A DNA stretch of 64,000 nt, from assembly GCA_935421135.1 (NCBI GenBank), contig OW285195.1, forward strand, positions 12,368,391 through 12,432,390, given 5' to 3'. Shown here piece by piece: positions 51,780 through 62,499 of the stretch. This DNA comes from Bugulina stolonifera. Its lineage: Eukaryota; Bryozoa; Gymnolaemata; Cheilostomatida; Bugulidae. Position numbers and translations under genes: made by a program. How positions within the stretch are numbered: the stretch's first letter is position 1; each line of letters starts with the position of its first letter. The notes beneath the pieces were generated by a model, which saw only the letters and a list, made by a program, of their open reading frames with translations, did not search any database and was not told the origin of the DNA.

Positions 51780-52260
51780 CTGAGAAGCACATGTGCAGCA
51801 AGCAGTACTCTGTAGTAATTAATTCATTCATTTTGCTGCCACACTTTGGTAGTTGATAATTATGTCAACAAGCTGTTGTGTTGTGAACAAGTAGAGCAGA
51901 GCCAAAGATTCTGCCTTTGAAAACACAAGTCCTTGTCAAACTATTTGGCATTTTGCAAAATAAATCAACTGTCTAAGCCTATAGAACATGCAGCCTCTTC
52001 TTTAAAAGCTGAGAGTCTATCAGCTGCGCCACTCTGACATACTTGAAAGCACAAAGTGTTATTTTTATGTGCTGTTTGTTAGGTCATCAATAAAAGTATA
52101 AAAACAGGGTAAAGACTTAGCAATGCCCTTTTGTCAGTCCTGCCACAGCTGGGAATTGAACCCCGGACTCTATATTGAGAGCCGAGCATTCTATCAACTG
52201 TGCCACTCTGACACCCTTGCAGCTAAAATGTGTTATTTGGAGGTGCTATTTGTCACACCC
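51780..52260 (-). mobile_element. tRNA-derived SINE cluster, copies 2 and 3
   Basis: On the minus strand the best copy has head GGGTGTCAGAGTGGCACAGT (about 52197-52216), A box TGGCACAGTTGATA, and B box GGTTCAATTCC (52152-52162). A second degenerate head lies near 52010-52045 and a second copy of the ATCAATAAAAGTATAAAAAC segment near 52085-52104. The start GAGAAGCACATGTGCAGCAA matches 49970-50310. The two blocks flank the microsatellite and tandem repeat as direct repeats. Confidence 0.65.
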
Positions 52261-52399
52261 GCAGACAATGGCTAGTTGTATAGTTGACATTATATAGGTC
52301 AAGTTGGAATACTATTAATTCTAGTAACCACTACCAACATACACAGATTATTACAATGAAATGCAGGAGATCCACCGCTGATCTATTCTCTATTCTACA

Positions 52400-52431
52400 G
52401 CCACCACCACCACCACCACCACCACCACCAC
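52400..52431. repeat. (CCA)n microsatellite
   Basis: Ten or more CCA/CAC trinucleotides in a row in intergenic DNA. Confidence 0.95.
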
Positions 52432-52538
52432 AAGCAACGCTGTTTCAGTTTTATCAATGGATTTGAGCATACTAGCGCGTTTATGTACATGCATGCACAA
52501 TACGCCAAATCATTGTTCTTGTTTAAATATTTAACCGG

Positions 52539-52544
52539 TTTATT
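52539..52544 (-). other. polyadenylation signal of the chromodomain gene
   Basis: AATAAA on the minus strand, about 255 bases after the predicted stop codon of the chromodomain gene. It is the first exact hexamer I find downstream. Confidence 0.45.
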
Positions 52545-52798
52545 TAATAAGATACAGTGTATATAGTAAGTTAAACAGATATACAAATCTACTAAAATAT
52601 AAATCTAACACCGAATATTGTTATATATTATAGTCATGCAAGAGTACTGGCACTGTAGATTAATAATACAGAATATTATACATGATTCCTGATTAATGTA
52701 AAGTCCTGGTTGAATAATGTGATGAGTTGTATGAGCTATGGTTATATTCAGGAGTTGTGTCATCTTGTCGATGGAGTACCTGGTGAGACTGTCTTTAG

Positions 52799-55700
52799 TC
52801 AGATGCCATTCTGTGGAATAAAATATCACACAATAACATCCATAATCTAATTGGGTATTATTGTATAAATCATGAAATAATTTGATGAATGATAAATACC
52901 TTGTAAAAAAGATCACATTATAAAAAAATTTTTCTGCAAAGTATCAGAGCACTTCTAGTCCTACTAAAAGGCTTTAACTTATGTTACACCAAATCAGTGA
53001 TTAGGTCTTTGCATAGATGCATATCATTTGACAATAAAATTGAGTTTTTAGCAGACGATTATCTTTTGACTGAACTGGTAAGTAAAATGAACTGCTATAT
53101 TAGCAGGAAATATCTGTATCATCCAGGTATTTAGCAGTGCATGTATGTTACATGAGTACATATGACTAGGAAACTAACCTTAGCTTTATATGCCAGAAAA
53201 ACATCATTCCCAACCAAATGATGCTCGGGTTCCCATGTGTGATGTCTCTTGTTAGGCCAACCCTTCCACTTGACTTTGTACTGGTAGCTGCCATCTTTAT
53301 TCTGTAGCACAAGATACACCACATTTCTTATTTATACAATCCATGAACTATTAATAGGATAAACCTAAATAGGCTAAGTGTCCTAATTTGTACAATGAAG
53401 TGCAGACGACTCCAAAGCTGTGACCAAACACAACATTGGTTATGGGATTTTGCCAGTTGGACCACCACTATTAGACCTGGAGTTGTTGTCACTTTCTATG
53501 AAAGAATACAGGATCAGCTGCATGAAGATATTTTTACTGCTGCTGGCCAGTACACTTTTAAAAATATTCTTCTATTTTATCCTGTACTATACTATAACAG
53601 TGCAGCCTATCTATGGTGCTAAGTTTAAATACAGAAATGGGGAGTGCTCATTTTAAACACTAGCTAATACATTGTTGACTTGCTGACAGGCAAAGAGAAA
53701 ACAACTCCCATCAGAGTAAATCTAAATAAATAATTCCATTCACTTCCACCAGGCACTCTCCAATAATTAGATACACTACAAAGGTGTCATCCCCCTACAT
53801 CTACTAGTTTCCGCTCATTTATGAAAATTTAATATAGAAATTCAGCTTTTAATCGATGACACACTTTTTAGTAAAGTTTTCTCGAACTTGGAACAGATAG
53901 GGAGTGACTACAGGGGAATTATCTGGGTAACACAAAGTTGGGAAAAGTTGCTTGACATTGGGTAGCGGGATAGTGGTCAGACAAAGTGACAGGTAAATAA
54001 ACAGACTAGGAGAGGAAAATTTCTTCCTACCATCAATAGCTTATGGCGACCATACAACGAATCGCTATTAGAGACATACCTTTTGGTGCATGAGAATGGC
54101 GACAGGTATACCTTCCATAGTCAAATCGGAATTTTCTTCTTTGACTGTAACTAGACCATAAAACATGTATTTGTGATTTTACCTGCAGTTTATCGCATAA
54201 CACGAGCAATAAATAAAGTGAGAATATTTATTTTCGAACCTTGAGCTAGCACTCACAAGATTTTTTGCTATGAGGAACCAAAACAAATTATATGCATGTA
54301 AAGTCAATCACATGAACCAAAGTGCAGGAATCATAGGAGAGAATATTATAATGGACTAGAACTTACGCTTTCTCTTCCTTGGTCGGCCTCTGCGACGGCG
54401 AGTTAAAGTAGGGGGCACAGGTGGTAACGCCATCGAGGTCATCGGAGAAGGTAGAGAAGTTGATGCGACGGAGCTGGGTATCACACTGGAAGTTACAGAG
54501 GCTGTGGACACAGCAGAGGCTGATAAAGGCACTGAGGGTGTAAGGGGTGGAGATAGAGACCGACACATAGTGTATTGAGCTGAAACCTGCGGACAGACAA
54601 CGTATTCAGTCGAGAGCGGTGGGCATATGATTGGAGATATTGGCATAGCCCAACTAATAATAGGTGGGACATATACCGAAGGTGAAGTTACAGCTCCAAA
54701 CGATGTCAGTACAGATGAATTGGGATAACAGCCAGAGTCAGCAAGTGAAGTTGGCAAAGGGCCATTAATAACTGGGTGGGAAGTTGTTTCCGCGACCAGT
54801 GGCTGGGGGAGATTTGAGGAGACTGTTGCAGTAGGAGGAGAATGAGCAAGTGCGGACTTTTGCCCAGGCTTAGGCTGTTTAGAGGGAATGGCTGGTGCTG
54901 GTAAAGTAGTACTTAGGTCAGATGGGGGTTGGTATTTTAAAGGAGTGGAGGGTAGTGGTGATGAGCTAATAAAAGGGACAAAATCTGGTACTAAAGTTGT
55001 GCTGGATGTGCAGAGGGATTGCTGGCTAACCGAGGGAACAGGCAGAGTCAATGGTGTGATCGATGGAACCGACATAGTCGGGGCCAGAAGAGTGACTGAA
55101 GAAGCTGACAAGCTTCTGGTCGATGAGGTGATTGATGAAGCAGGCGAAGTCAGGATCTGGGTGGAGGTTGATGAAACAGATAAGGTTGGGCTGAGGGGAG
55201 TGGCGCACGAGTTAGCCTGCCAATTGGGCAGGCATGATGTAGAAACGGCAGGAGAGTACCTGCCAGAAGTCATAGAGACAGAGCTTATTTGAGAAGGAAG
55301 AAACTGACTCGTTGGTATGCTCGAGGAAGCCGATTTAGGAGGACAGATGACAAGATGAACAGCAGAAGGAGCCCGATTCGCAGAAAGGACAGGTAGTGAA
55401 GAACAGACAGTTGTGCCAATTGAGGTTGTTGGCAGAGTGTTAACCAAGGTAGACGGTGGTGGACAGTTTGAAGGAGGGAATGCAGGTGGGCGAATAATAA
55501 CATGTAAAGAACCGGGCTGTGGGATAACAGAAATAATAGGGGAGGAGGAAATTTTAGATGATATCTCCTGGCCCATATGTGTATTTGATGGTAACTGTGA
55601 GACGGTAGAAGTAGGACTGCAAGTTGGTTGGCAGATACCACTTGTAGCGGGCACAAGGTCTGAGGGTGTCGGTTGAAAGTTAGTGATCATAGTAGAACTG

Positions 55701-58286
55701 GATAAAACTGGTGGTTGTGTACTGTGCATGAAGGGAGCTGAAACGGACATGGGAGCAGCAGCCTCAGCTGTTCCAACTGTAGGAACGTTGGTGAGGTCTA
55801 GGGGGTCAATAGGAGCAATGGAAGCAACAGAAGTGCTGGATAAAACTGGTGACTGTGTGCCATAGGAAACTGGAGCCGAGAGAAATGTGGGAACAGCAGA
55901 TACAACTGTTCCAACTGCAGGAAGTTTAGTCTGGTCAAGTATGCAAGTTGAAACGGTAGGATCAACTTGAAGACTTCCAGGAGTAGTATATGGGACTGGC
56001 CCTCCTTCAGAGAATCTAGGGGAGGACAAACTACATATTGGTCTAGTGTACAATGCTGAAGCACCCAGAGAAGTAGTTGGAGCAGGTGGTGAAGTCGTCC
56101 AACTGGTCAAGGGAGTAGTGGAGGTTTCCATTGTATTAGAAACAGTAGATGATTGTAAGGAATGGATTGAAGGATCAGGAAGTGGGCTAGTCGATGGTGG
56201 TTTGAGTTGGGCTGTGGTATGAGGAGACTCGGATTGCGTGCTGGAGGGGACTGAACGAGTCTGACATGAGCAACTAGACTTGACAGAGGAAGATGCTGAT
56301 ACTTTTCCCACTTTTCGTTTGTCTTCTAGAAACAAAATTTAACTTCAATTGCATTATACCTCATATACATACATGCATGTAATACAAATAGAAAGTAAAG
56401 CTTGATATAATTATGAAGCCATATTGACTGCAAGTACGCTTATGTAGTAGCCTATTTATGCTTAATCACAACCTGGATAAATGGTGTTACATTCTTGTAC
56501 TGTCTATGAGTAAGTTAAGGTCCAATGGTAATTTTATTAAAGGATATACTGCTGTGGAAAACAAGAATTCTTACGTTTTTCTTTCAGCAAATCAATAATT
56601 GAAGTCATATGACGATTCAGTTCGTCGTCTTGAGTTACTCCTTCTGTTACTTTAGTTACACGTCCATCGCGTATTGCAACCATGGCAACTTTAAAACCAG
56701 CACCGTTTGCAAAAGCTGCCTAAAATGAACACAAGGTAGCAAATAAAAATAAAAGATGGCCTACAAGAAAGAATGGTGTGACAATTTATGCCAGTTACAG
56801 CAAGTAAAACAATCAGCAAGCTTTGATTTGGAAAAAGCCATTTGACTCAAATGTTTCACTAGTAGCAGATAACTTACTAGTTCCTTGAGGCGTTGGACAA
56901 TGTAACAGGGACCTCTTTTGATCGATTTTCCCCTTTCTTTACTTTTTAGCAGACGGTCAGCTTTATACTTCTTAGTATCAATGACCCCTTCTGAAATACA
57001 TGCAAGGTCTTGAATTTCCATGAAAAATTTCAAATAGCAAAACACCAATGGAAACACACATGCTTCAAAGAGTAATAAATACAATGGACCCGTAGAAATA
57101 TGGAGTCCTTTCATTTAGCTACCATGACAGTGCCGACGTACATCCTCAACATCATAATGCCGTGTAACAATGACCAAATAAGGCTCACAGTGATCAGCAA
57201 TGCAATTAGCGTATCCCTAAGGTAGTACCAAAGTTGGTTTCGAAATACTGGAGTCTGCTCTAAAATATTGTCAGAGCTAAAAGATATTGTGAGCTCTGAG
57301 ATAAATTTAAGGAATCGATAGCACCATGTGTCCCTGATAATGATAGCTTATTCCACACAAGGGAACTTACCACATCTGCGACATTTCTTCTGATTAACCC
57401 GCACCTTGAAGCCGCATGTCGGACAGGGCTTTGTGAAAACTACATAATATACAAAGAAATGGTGCATAAAATGATAGTGAATAGATGCTTAGATTGCTCA
57501 AGAGGCAGACTCACCATCTCACATGTGAACGGAAACTACTCATAGAAAAATGGAATAAAATAATTAGTTTTAAGCTAGAAATACAGAGAGTGTTGCTGGG
57601 CAGGCAAGTTTGACATTAGTAAATCCCACTGAACCCAACCAATGCCTATTCGGCAGTTAGATAATACTGAATATTTTAAGGAATCAAAAAAACAGTTGAC
57701 TACACATAAAGGGCTACCGAAAACATTAGGATTATTTGTTGAAGAGCAAATTTCATTAATAAATTTTATCTACTTACTACAATCCGAACATCTCTTGAGA
57801 GGCTTCCCTGTTGGTCTCAGTTGAACGACTGGTTTGGAGCATGTAGTACATGCTAACTGGATTGTGGGAGCTATCATGAAATAGAAAATATTTGTAAATA
57901 AATACATTCAGAACATAGTTAATTTGGTATAAATTACCATAGAAATGAAGTGTGCATGTGCAAAAAGGTAAACAAAAAACAATTCAAGGCAAAATTCGGA
58001 GAAAAACAATTCCAATTTATGTCGGTCTATAACTTGACCAAATGACGGAAACCACAGAGTACCATAGGCTTCCAGATAGCAACATATTATTCCAGACAAC
58101 ACTATTGGATGGTCTACCAGGACAATGTATAGGTTATGCTTTATAGTTAGACCGAGGCTAAAGTCTGATTGTGTAGCCTACAACAAGATTCAGTCCTGGA
58201 TATATAGTAGGCCTGCTTAGTCACGCTCGCTCTTCCGTAAATGTGATTGCAATGATAACATAAAGCTACTTACCGTGAGCCTCCAT
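52799..58286 (-). CDS. zinc-ribbon / Ser-Thr-Pro-rich / AT-hook / chromodomain protein, about 890 aa
   Basis: Minus-strand exons: 58274-58286 (MEAH), 57778-57870, 57371-57439, 57123-57216, 56878-56990, 56575-56719, 54367-56325, 54080-54150, 53179-53301 and 52799-52810 (ends NGI, TGA). Domains in order: a zinc ribbon CX2C-X16-CX2C (CTTC...CSDC), a second CX2C-X10-CX2C (CPTC...CRRC), a Cys/His segment (CIADHC...RRHCH), a basic-hydrophobic segment (KSIKRGPCYIVQRLKELAAF then GFKVAMVAIRDGRVTKV), a 653-codon Ser/Thr/Pro-rich exon, an AT-hook (RRGRPRKRKRK) and a chromodomain (VAILMHQK, YKVKWKGWPNKRHHTWEPE). The chromodomain retains KWKGW and TWEPE, so methyl-lysine binding in the nucleus is likely. 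All junctions are in phase except 57371/57216, where phase 1 meets an exon needing phase 0; a small exon may be missing there, or the exon is alternative. The family is not recognised; a lineage-specific chromatin regulator is my inference. Confidence 0.7.
55683..56010 (-). repeat. internal duplication of about 45 codons in the Ser/Thr/Pro-rich exon
   Basis: Protein segments LPAVGTVVSAVPTFLSAPVS..TQSPVLSS and VPTVGTAEAAAPMSVSAPFM..TQPPVLSS align along their length, so part of this exon grew by tandem duplication. Confidence 0.7.
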
Positions 58287-59097
58287 TAGTATTAATACAC
58301 TATTATACACGGGCGATATTCTGGTCAACTCTGCTGTTATTCTGCAGCTACCTGGTGCACAACCCTGTTGGTGCCTCTAACCACTCCTGATCTAAATTAA
58401 CACAGAATCATATAGGCCTATACCAAAGGGTGATGATTTATATCTAAGTATGCATAGATGTGAATAGATTCCAATAGGCGTAGGTAACATACATGCAAAA
58501 ACACATCGTGCTAGACGAGCAAGGCAAAAGCAGATTGTGTTAGATGTATACAGGTGCCTTGAAGCCTTTGATTCAAACCCTGGTGGAGAATGGGTTACTA
58601 TCAGTTGTGGAGATGCCATCATCGACCTACTTATAAGCAGGATGGTGTGGTGGCTAACTTGACGTTCACAGGTTCAAGTCCCACACATTTCTGACGTAGA
58701 AGGTCAGATAAGCCCTTCCACTTAGAGAAAATGTGATAACTTATCAGTGGCAGAATGCACAACAGCAACCAAAAATGGTGATATAATAATAGATAATGAC
58801 GAATAAGTTCCTTCCAACAACAATGTTATTATAGACCAAAGGGTATCAGTAGGGTATGCATTACCAAACTCAATTGAAAACCATTGCCACTTGCTTTAGA
58901 TTCAAAGATTCATTTAATTATAATAACTATCATTATAGATAGACCTATAGATCCAACTGCAAATACCGCGCATCATTAGGCCTGTGTACCTACGATTATA
59001 TTGTGGTGATACGGATATTTCTGAACTCACATTGTGTAAACATGATTTAACTTAAAAATTGAAAGCTAAAAGAATTATAATATTAGTATTACAATCA
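58287..59097. other. upstream region of the chromodomain gene
   Basis: The promoter of the minus-strand chromodomain gene should lie just above 58286. A pol III B-box-like GGTTCAAGTCC at 58671-58681 with a TGGTGTGGTGGC word 30 bases before it could be a SINE relic, but the spacing is too short for a clear call. No gene is seen. Confidence 0.35.
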
Positions 59098-59733
59098 AAA
59101 TAAAACTATAGTTAAAGTAGAAAGTTTCAAATACCTGGGTTGTCTAATACAAAGTGATGGGAAATGTAATAGAGAAGTGAAGAAGAAAGTGCAAGCTGAG
59201 TGGAATTCTTGGAGGAAAATCTCAGGAGTATTGTGTGATAGAAGAATAGCGCCGAAACTCAAAGGAAAGATTGACCAAATTGCGGTGAGACCAGCTACGA
59301 TGTATGGATTAGAAACGCTGGCATCCACCAAGAGGCATGCAGGTAGGGGAGTTGGAAACAGCAGAAATAAGCATGGTACGTTTTGCACTGGGAGTGAATA
59401 GATTGGATAAAATTAGAAATGAAAGGATTTCAGAAAAAGTACGAGAGGCGAGACAACGGTGGTTTGGTAATGTGTTGAGGAAAGAGGAGAATTATCCACA
59501 TTGTAGGAAAGAAAATGCTTAAATTGGAAATACCAGGGAGAAGACGCAGGGGTAGACTGGGAAGAAGACACAGGGGTAGACCAGGAAGAAGACACAGGGG
59601 TAGACCAGGGAGAAGACGCAGGGGTAGACTGGGAAGAAGGTATATGGATGTGTTAAAAGGCGACATGAAAGCAGCAGGAGTGACCATGGAAATGGCAGAA
59701 GACTGGAATGAATGGAAGAGTAGGATCCAGTGA
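59098..59733 (+). pseudogene. non-LTR retrotransposon reverse-transcriptase C-terminal fragment, frameshifted
   Basis: Frames in succession encode FKYLGCLIQSDGKCNREVKK..SGVLCDRRIAPKLKGKI..VRPATMYGLET, then LGVNRLDKIRNERISEKVRE..RWFGNVLRKEENY, then PGRRRRGR..MDVLKGDMKAAGV..WKSRIQ. This series is the well-known C-terminal end of LINE endonuclease/reverse-transcriptase ORFs. At least two frameshifts (near 59340 and near 59512) break it, and the catalytic palm with its Asp pair is missing, so the copy is 5'-truncated and dead. Element ends are not defined. Confidence 0.85.
59533..59645 (+). repeat. 24-bp tandem repeat within the LINE fragment
   Basis: Four to five units of GGAAGAAGACACAGGGGTAG plus a four-base variable end encode RGRPGRRH-like octads. 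LINE tails of this type normally have one short Arg-rich RRRGRP stretch here; this copy has expanded it as a minisatellite. Confidence 0.85.
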
Positions 59734-59771
59734 GGCGATCCGAATAGGAACAAAGCCGAAAGATGATGATG

Positions 59772-59914
59772 CAGGCTTGCCAAGTTCGACTAATGAAAAT
59801 CAGGGAGATCCAGTATTTGGGTGGAGGGTGTCCATTTTGGGTGGGGTGGGGTACCAAAATTTGAGTGGAAAATCAGGGAGTCTCCTGCGGAATCAGGGAG
59901 ACTTGGTAAGCCTG
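59772..59914. mobile_element. 143-bp hAT-type MITE with 8-bp target-site duplication
   Basis: Terminal inverted repeats CAGGCTTGCCAAGT (59772-59785) and ACTTGGTAAGCCTG (59901-59914) match at 13 of 14 positions. The element is flanked by TGATGATG on both sides (59764-59771 and 59915-59922). TIRs starting CA and 8-bp duplications are typical of the hAT superfamily. The interior is GGGTGG-rich and non-coding. A relative is at 38138-38236. Confidence 0.85.
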
Positions 59915-60192
59915 TGATGATGATCATAGCTAAAAATTTACTAATAAATAACTAATTTATAACCATGTTTATTAATTATGTTTGTTGGCATGCATATGCC
60001 ATGGCTTAATATAAATATTATTATTATATCATTTAGGTCAATTTGAATTTCTATTTTATATAAATTTAATTATATAATTCTTATTAAAATATTAACAAGT
60101 ATAATAATAATAGAAATAGGCCTGTGTATATTTACATTTAGTTTAATGCTTGATCTAATCATTAAAGATTGATTTTACTAGAAGATTGGTGG

Positions 60193-60565
60193 CATACTTG
60201 CCAAGGAAGCAACAGCAAACAATCTGTTCTTGTCTCCTCAAAATCCCTAGACAAGTACCAAAATTCCTGGACATAGTTTGGGTGTCTATTGTATTAATTT
60301 GAATAAAGATTATTTCTCAGGACCATCAAATTTGAAGTTATTCATTCTAATGTCATTCATATTGACCTTCAGACCATTTCCTTCAATGTAAATGATTCAT
60401 CTGAGGTTGTATCTGGTATTTTATGAGGTTTAATAACATTCCCACCATAGATGAAAATCAGGACGGCTGGAAAATTAGTTAGTAGCAATTTGGTAGAAAG
60501 TACAAGTAGGGACATGCACAAAAACCAGGAGTGTCCTGACAAAACCTGGGCACTTGGCAAGTATG
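60193..60565. mobile_element. 373-bp non-autonomous DNA transposon with 13-bp perfect TIRs
   Basis: CATACTTGCCAAG (60193-60205) and CTTGGCAAGTATG (60553-60565) are exact inverted repeats. Their core CTTGCCAAG is shared with the MITE at 59772. No target-site duplication is recognisable. The interior has no coding capacity. Confidence 0.65.
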
Positions 60566-60798
60566 GTTACCTGTCGAATTACCTGCCGATTTTATCATCT
60601 CACTAGACCACCCTAGAGGGTAGAAGGGGTGTGCCGCATATGGTTCATGGGTTAATCAGTTAGCGGACAGTATTCATACTATGGGGATATGTGTTTGTCA
60701 GTATTGACTGAACAGGACTGTCTAGCCTGACTGTGTGTAGGTTGCGGTTGTAGGCCGTTCAGTTAGTACTCTTGGGTTGGTTCCAATCGCCATATCTC

Positions 60799-61600
60799 TT
60801 ATAGTCCTTGGTAAAAACTATTGAGATACCGGTTGCTGTTTGCCCCTACTGACCGGGGGAGCCACAAGGACTGGGAGGGGATCTGTACCGTTTCCACTGT
60901 TGGCTGGGCCAGTAGATCATCATATGCCTCGCTGAGAGCAGGGTGTTGCTCTTCCTTTTCCAGAATCCGCAGTAGAAGTGCTACCCTGTGATTCTTTCTT
61001 CTCTGGTCTAGCGGTTGTAGCTCAAGCTTGATCATGGCTGCCTCAACATCTCCTCGACCTTTGATGTTACAAATAAACCGTACAGCTGTGACGTGTATCT
61101 CTTCAAGGTCAGTTATATCTTTCTTACTCGATGGATCCCATGCGGCGCTGGCGTACTTCAGGTGAGGTAAACACAGGGCTTTGTAGGCAACGAGTTTTGC
61201 GCGTTCAGGGGCCCAGTATAGTGCACGCTTTATCAGACCCAGTTGTCTCCTAGCATCTAGCACCTTCTTTGCAATGTGGCTGTCAAACCTGCAGTCTTAT
61301 TGCAGTATCACACCCAGGTATTTAGTCGAATCAACATGGTCCAGGACTGATCCATTCCTTGTACTCCGGTGTATTTCCAGTAGAGTTGAAGCTTATGATC
61401 TTGCTTTTGGATATGTTAAAGGACATGCCTTATTTGTCTGACCAGGCGCTAAGTGAATCTAGGTTTTTCTGAAAACTCTGACAGTCATCAACTGTGCATA
61501 TTTCCTGGTAAACGAGAGTGTCATCTGAAAACAGAGCCCATGAGCAGTCAGGCAGATCGTTTATGAAGATTAGAAATAGAATCGGTTGATTGATAGACGA
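60799..61600 (-). pseudogene. non-LTR retrotransposon (jockey/CR1/L2-type) reverse-transcriptase fragment, broken
   Basis: On the minus strand it reads ILFLIFINDLPDCSWALFSDD (near 61590-61510), then DSLSAWSD, an in-frame stop, MSFNISKSKIISF, further stops/frameshifts, then an intact 154-codon stretch with LDARRQLGLIKRAL, LVAYKALCLPHLKYASAAWD, LEEIHVTAVRFICNIKGR and a C-terminal LPRSVGANSNRYLNSFY. These are the palm (FADD-type box, here FSDD) and thumb of a LINE reverse transcriptase. Sequence homologous to the fingers stops abruptly near 61600, indicating 5' truncation. Dead copy. Confidence 0.88.
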
Positions 61601-62491
61601 GCAAAATTAAACTCAATAATTATGTTTAAACTGATTAATCATATATTCATTTCTCGTTGTGAGTTGGATTAGGCCAAAATTTATTTTCATTTTTGATGCT
61701 TTGGGTGAACCACAATGAACACGTGCGCTGTTCAAAACAATAATTGTATCGTTATTTGGGAAAATCCTTTGCCGTTAGATTAGCCTTAGAATCAACGGTA
61801 GTTTAACTACGATCGCCACACCCTAATGTCTGTTATTACGTAGCACAAGTTTGTTTCGAAACACAGTCTCTGCTGAATATTTGTAGCCTATCAAGTCCTA
61901 GAAATGAACAATTATAATACTATAGTGGCCAACATCACATTACTGTCTTTATTACGACCGATTCTCTTAGTCTATTTTAAAGGTTTCGTTTTAGGTTTCG
62001 CTTTCACTTTGCAAATGACGAACGTGATGATTAGTACAAGTACCACGATGAACACTCAGTAAGCGATTGATTATAATTAGAAATTGTCCTCTCTCATTTT
62101 GTCTTCTTGAAGAAGATAAATTGAGAGAGGACAACTTCTAATTATGATGAATAGCTTAGGACTATGACATGTTGTAGTCATGTACAATGTACATTGATTG
62201 CACTCTTGTAGTTGTACACTGGCTGGAGAGCAGTGACTGCAAGGTGTTAGTAGGTTTGTTTGGTTGAGGTACGGGTAGATGTAGCAATGTTAATTGCTTA
62301 TGGTTATACCATACATCCACCTGTCAACTTCATCTGGTGAAAAAAGGAGACTCGCCATTTAGGTGGTGGTGGGTGCACTATTTGGGTGGGGGTGGGTGCT
62401 TCGTTTGGGCAGGGTAACAATATGCTGCTTAAAATATCAAGTTGTGTAATTATAATACCTAATTAATATTGATGACATTGTCCATTCAATA
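61601..62491. other. intergenic sequence between LINE fragment and hAT element
   Basis: Contains the longest copy of the dispersed hairpin (62072-62147) and a GGTGGGTG-rich patch at 62360-62412 that weakly recalls the interior of the MITE at 59772. No gene is seen. Confidence 0.4.
62072..62147. repeat. short dispersed hairpin, copy 6 (longest)
   Basis: ATTAGAAATTGTCCTCTCTC pairs with GAGAGAGGACAACTTCTAAT, and the outer TATAAT/ATTATGA extends the arms to over 25 bp. The loop region (TCTTCTTGAAGAAGA) is itself a small palindrome. It is intergenic. Confidence 0.8.
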
Positions 62492-62499
62492 CAATTTAG

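Noticed and set aside
52605..52916. Minus-strand frame EWHLTKDSLTRYSIDKMTQL as a further chromodomain-gene exon
   Set aside because: The donor at 53179 is phase 0, and the acceptor at 52811 then reads NGI and a stop. The longer frame needs a different phase.
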